From ZLKRG08 sp964654815 (GTDB taxonomy: Bacteria > Actinomycetota > Actinomycetes > Nanopelagicales > Nanopelagicaceae), in contig CAZZLH010000003.1 of assembly GCA_964654815.1 (NCBI GenBank), positions 1 through 64,000 of the forward strand: a stretch of 64,000 nucleotides of DNA. The letters run 5' to 3'. This document shows positions 61,278 through 64,000 of the stretch, piece by piece. The translations under genes and the position numbers were made by a program. Within the stretch, counting starts at the first letter, position 1. Each line of letters begins with the position of its first letter. The notes under the pieces are model-generated. The model did no database searches. It had not been told where the DNA came from and saw only the letters and a list, made by a program, of their open reading frames with translations.

Positions 61278-62251
61278 ACGTAGATATGAAGGCGCTGCAA
61301 GCGCTCACCACCGAGAAAGAGATCTCACAGAACGCACTTATTGTGGCCATTGAGGCTGCGGTAATTGCTGCTTATAACCAGACTGATCACGCGTTAGAGC
61401 ATGCCCGTGCCCATTTGGATCGTGAGACTGGTGAGATACAAATATTTGTACCGGTCTTCTCCGAAACTGGGGAGCGCATCGGAGAGGTGCAAGATCGCAA
61501 TGAGTCTTTTAGTCGGGTTGCCACCGCAACTGCAAGACAAGCCATCAAGCAATATATGCGCCAGACCAATGATGCACAGATAGTAGGCGAGCTATCGACA
61601 AACGTCGGAGATGTAATCTCCGGAACCGTCGAACAGGGACGAGATGCCAAGATGGTTTATGTAAACCTCGGTCGCACAGAGGGAAAGATTCCACCACAAG
61701 AGCAGGTGCCAGGTGAGAAATTCGCACACGGTGATCGCGTTAAATGTTTCGTGGTTGATGTAAAGCAAGGCACTAGAGGCCCGGAAATAACTCTCTCTCG
61801 CTCACATCCTGCCTTGGTTAAGCAATTGTTTGCACTCGAGGTTCCCGAAATTAAAGAGCGTATCGTTGAGATTATGGGAATTGCCAGAGAGGCGGGCCAT
61901 CGCACCAAGATCTCTGTGCGCAGCCATCGTGCCGGAGTCTCCGCTAAAGGAGCTTTGATTGGACCAATGGGTGCTCGTGCTAGGGCGGTCATGGATGAAT
62001 TACATGGCGAGAAAATCGATATCGTGGATTTCTCAGACGATCCCGCGGTTTATGTGGCAAATGCGCTCGCGCCAGCCAAAGTTTCGAATGTGCAGGTAGT
62101 CGATGAAGCCACTCGTAGCGCGAAGGTAGTGGTTCCGGATTACCAACTTTCGCTGGCTATCGGTAAAGATGGCCAAAATGCACGCCTGGCTGCACGCTTA
62201 ACCGGTTGGCGTATCGATATTCACTCAGATAGCGCCGGCGAAAACGCCTGA
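61274..62251 (+). CDS. nusA: Transcription termination/antitermination factor NusA
   Basis: A 325-residue RNA polymerase-binding protein. The N-terminal domain (about 1-105) is followed by the S1 domain (GDVISGTVEQGRDAKMVYVNLG, about 115-180) and two KH domains, with GxxG loops GPMG and GKDG. No C-terminal acidic repeats are present, as is usual in actinobacteria. It is coupled to rimP by a four-base overlap. A YlxR gene, often found next, is absent. Confidence 0.95.
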   Translation: MNVDMKALQALTTEKEISQNALIVAIEAAVIAAYNQTDHALEHARAHLDRETGEIQIFVPVFSETGERIGEVQDRNESFSRVATATARQAIKQYMRQTNDAQIVGELSTNVGDVISGTVEQGRDAKMVYVNLGRTEGKIPPQEQVPGEKFAHGDRVKCFVVDVKQGTRGPEITLSRSHPALVKQLFALEVPEIKERIVEIMGIAREAGHRTKISVRSHRAGVSAKGALIGPMGARARAVMDELHGEKIDIVDFSDDPAVYVANALAPAKVSNVQVVDEATRSAKVVVPDYQLSLAIGKDGQNARLAARLTGWRIDIHSDSAGENA

Positions 62252-62438
62252 TAGACTTCTGCCCTTGGTTATGAAAGTAGCCAAACCGATTCAGTAAATC
62301 TAAAGAATCTAACTGAATGACCTGAACCAACCGAAATGGAATGAAAGCAAATGACACGCTAATGAGCACCGCCAGATCATGAGGTGTAGTAACTAGGCCA
62401 CGCGTGTAAAAGGTACGCGGAGCCAAGAAAGAGGAAAA
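62252..62438 (+). promoter_or_regulatory. nusA-infB spacer with hairpins
   Basis: This 187-base spacer holds ATTCAGT/ACTGAAT (62289-62318, seven pairs with a long loop) and CGCGT/ACGCG (62401-62419) just before the infB ribosome-binding site (GAGGAAAA). No open frame here looks like a gene, and the YlxR protein commonly encoded at this site is not found. Confidence 0.4.
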
Positions 62439-64000
62439 GTGGCAAAAGTCCGCGTACATGAGTTAGCTAAGCAACTCGGTATGGAGAGCAAGGTCGTCCT
62501 TGCTAAGTTAAAAGAGATGGGCGAGTTCGTAACCAGCGCCTCATCGACAATCGAACCACCTGTAGCGCGTCGATTGATTGAAGCATTCCCAAATGCCAAA
62601 GTAGAGGCAGCGGAGCCCGCTAAGCCGGTTAAGAAAGCTGCGGCGAAGAAAACTGCCGCCAAGAAGGCAGATACAGAGAGTGAAGTTTTAGATGCCAAAT
62701 TAGCGGCAGAGTTAGCCGCTGAACTTGGCGTAGATCTTGAGGCGTTAAAGGCAGTTGAACCAAAACCGGCAGCGCGACCTGCCCCAACTGCGATGCCAAA
62801 ACCACCAGTTGCACCAAGACCTGGTGGCAATAATCCATTTGGTACCTCATCGATTCCTCGCCCACCACAACGACCACCGCGCGCTGGCAATAATCCATTT
62901 GGCAGTGGCTCAACTTCGATGCCACGGCCGCAATCACAAAGACCAATTCGTCCCGGCGAACAACCACGACCAGGTCGCCCAGGTGGACCAGGACAACGTC
63001 CAGGTTTTGCTGCGCGCCCACAACAACAACGTCCAGGTTTTGCTGCGCGTCCACAGAGACCTGGAGGACCTGGAGGACCTGGAGGACCCGGAGGACCCGG
63101 TGCAACTTCTGGTGCTACAGGTGGTCCTTATAAAGGTGCGCCAGGAAAAGGTGGACCTGGTGGATTTGGTGGCGGATTTAATAAAGGTCGTCCAGGCCCA
63201 GGTGGTCGCGGCAATACCGCAGGTGCATTTGGTAAGGGTGGCTCCAAGAAGAGCAACAAACAAAAGAGTAAGAAGGCGCTGCGTGATGATTTCGAAAACA
63301 TGCAAGCGCCAACACTTAGCGGCGTAAAGGTTCCGCGCGGTGATGGCACCACGGTTGTGCGGATGCGTCGCGGCTCATCGCTATCGGATTTCGCTGAACG
63401 CATCAATTGCGATGCCGCACAATTGGTTCAGGCGCTATTCCAATTAGGTGAGATGGTCACCGCAACTCAATCGGTCGATGACGATACCTTTGCAATTTTA
63501 GGTAGCGAGTTGGGTTATGTAATCCAGATCGTCTCCCCAGAAGATGAAGATCGCGAGATCCTGCAATCATTTGATATCGATCTATCGGCAGAGTTAAGCG
63601 AGCAAGATCAAGATAATCTCGAAGCCCGTCCACCGGTGGTAACCGTCATGGGCCACGTTGATCATGGTAAGACTCGTCTTTTGGATGCGATTCGCCAGAC
63701 CGAGGTAATCAAGACCGAGGCAGGTGGAATCACTCAGCACATCGGCGCCTACCAAATTCATCATGATCATGATGGCGTCAATCGTGCAATTACCTTCATT
63801 GATACCCCAGGCCATGAAGCCTTTACTGCGATGCGCGCTCGCGGTGCCAAAGTCACAGATATCGCGGTCTTGGTAGTAGCGGCGGATGATGGCGTGATGC
63901 CGCAGACCATCGAGGCTTTAAACCATGCCCAAGCTGCTGATGTGCCAATCGTGGTAGCGGTAAATAAGGTTGATAAAGAGGATGCCAATCCGGCAAAGGT
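62439..64000 (+). CDS. infB: Translation initiation factor IF-2 (5' part, cut by window end)
   Basis: Partial: 520 codons from GTG 62439, still open at the window edge. An IF2_N domain opens it ([20 protein letters not shown]). A long low-complexity Pro/Gly/Gln/Arg region follows (about 110-270), then a second IF2_N-like domain. The GTPase domain has G1 GHVDHGKT (405-412), G3 DTPGHE (from 455) and G4 NKVD (from 509). The C-terminal tRNA-binding domain lies outside. GAGGAAAA precedes the start. IF-2 brings fMet-tRNA to the 30S subunit. Confidence 0.96.
   Translation, partial: MAKVRVHELAKQLGMESKVVLAKLKEMGEFVTSASSTIEPPVARRLIEAFPNAKVEAAEPAKPVKKAAAKKTAAKKADTESEVLDAKLAAELAAELGVDLEALKAVEPKPAARPAPTAMPKPPVAPRPGGNNPFGTSSIPRPPQRPPRAGNNPFGSGSTSMPRPQSQRPIRPGEQPRPGRPGGPGQRPGFAARPQQQRPGFAARPQRPGGPGGPGGPGGPGATSGATGGPYKGAPGKGGPGGFGGGFNKGRPGPGGRGNTAGAFGKGGSKKSNKQKSKKALRDDFENMQAPTLSGVKVPRGDGTTVVRMRRGSSLSDFAERINCDAAQLVQALFQLGEMVTATQSVDDDTFAILGSELGYVIQIVSPEDEDREILQSFDIDLSAELSEQDQDNLEARPPVVTVMGHVDHGKTRLLDAIRQTEVIKTEAGGITQHIGAYQIHHDHDGVNRAITFIDTPGHEAFTAMRARGAKVTDIAVLVVAADDGVMPQTIEALNHAQAADVPIVVAVNKVDKEDANPAK
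62825..63049 (+). repeat. Direct repeats inside the infB low-complexity region
   Basis: An 18-base repeat (encoding the GNNPFG segment) occurs at 62825-62842 and 62885-62902, exactly 60 bases apart. A 33-base-period duplication (encoding [10 protein letters not shown] twice) covers 62994-63049, followed by a run of GGAGGACCT-type nonamers to about 63100. All keep the reading frame. Confidence 0.75.

Noticed and set aside
62393..63327. Open frames on both strands over the infB low-complexity region
   Set aside because: Repetitive Gly/Pro codons leave other frames open by chance; the IF-2 frame explains the sequence.

Overview
The window reads as a stretch of a streamlined, intermediate-GC actinobacterial chromosome. 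The gene content and order fit the freshwater acI/Nanopelagicales type, but that name is inferred from synteny and style, not proven. Evidence for Actinobacteria: paired clpP1-clpP2, folC-DUF4233-ndk, mreBCD-PBP2-rodA-rne-rplU-rpmA-obg-proB, ilvBNC-serA-leuB, xerC-rpsB-tsf-pyrH-frr-cdsA-rlmN and rseP-ispG-proS-rimP-nusA-infB. Intergenic distances are tiny, many genes overlap by 1-8 bases, and no IS element, prophage, CRISPR array or rRNA gene was seen. Four runs of exactly 100 N mark scaffold joins. Two of them (39117-39216, 45249-45348) are flanked by identical 55- and 54-base copies, so those gaps are assembly artefacts and the contigs really overlap.

Layout. 1-5436: tRNA-Pro, trigger factor, ClpP1, ClpP2, an MFS exporter and ClpX (protein quality control). 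5473-10175: valS, folC, a DUF4233 membrane protein, ndk. 10176-15834: cell-shape operon mreB-mreC-mreD-mrdA-rodA (mreC broken by a gap). 16027-20478: RNase E/G, ribosomal proteins L21 and L27, a terminator, Obg GTPase. 20481-24063: proB and proA, separated by a reverse-strand serine hydrolase. 24090-27351: gatCAB amidotransferase. 27400-38050: branched-chain amino acid block ilvD, an attenuator with a leader peptide, then ilvB-ilvN-ilvC-serA-leuB-ilvE-cimA. 38023-41534: a LuxR-type regulator divergent from a large secreted InlB-repeat protein. 41595-47926: xerC, then rpsB (long structured leader), tsf, pyrH, frr, cdsA, rlmN. 47941-55788: a polyamine cassette (aldehyde dehydrogenase, PotDABC transporter, agmatinase-type ureohydrolase, GABA-type aminotransferase) placed where dxr often lies. 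55850-64000: rseP, ispG, proS, a TauE/SafE permease, rimP, nusA and the first 520 codons of infB.

How it works together: most of the window is core translation, proteolysis, cell-wall elongation and amino acid biosynthesis. The accessory parts are the polyamine uptake and breakdown cassette, the secreted repeat protein with its possible regulator, the MFS exporter, the serine hydrolase and the TauE permease. Regulation visible in the sequence includes a classical Val/Ile attenuator before ilvB, structured leaders before rpsB, rplU and rne, and a recurring promoter layout in which a TANNNT-like -10 box lies 6-8 bases before the start codon, implying leaderless mRNAs.
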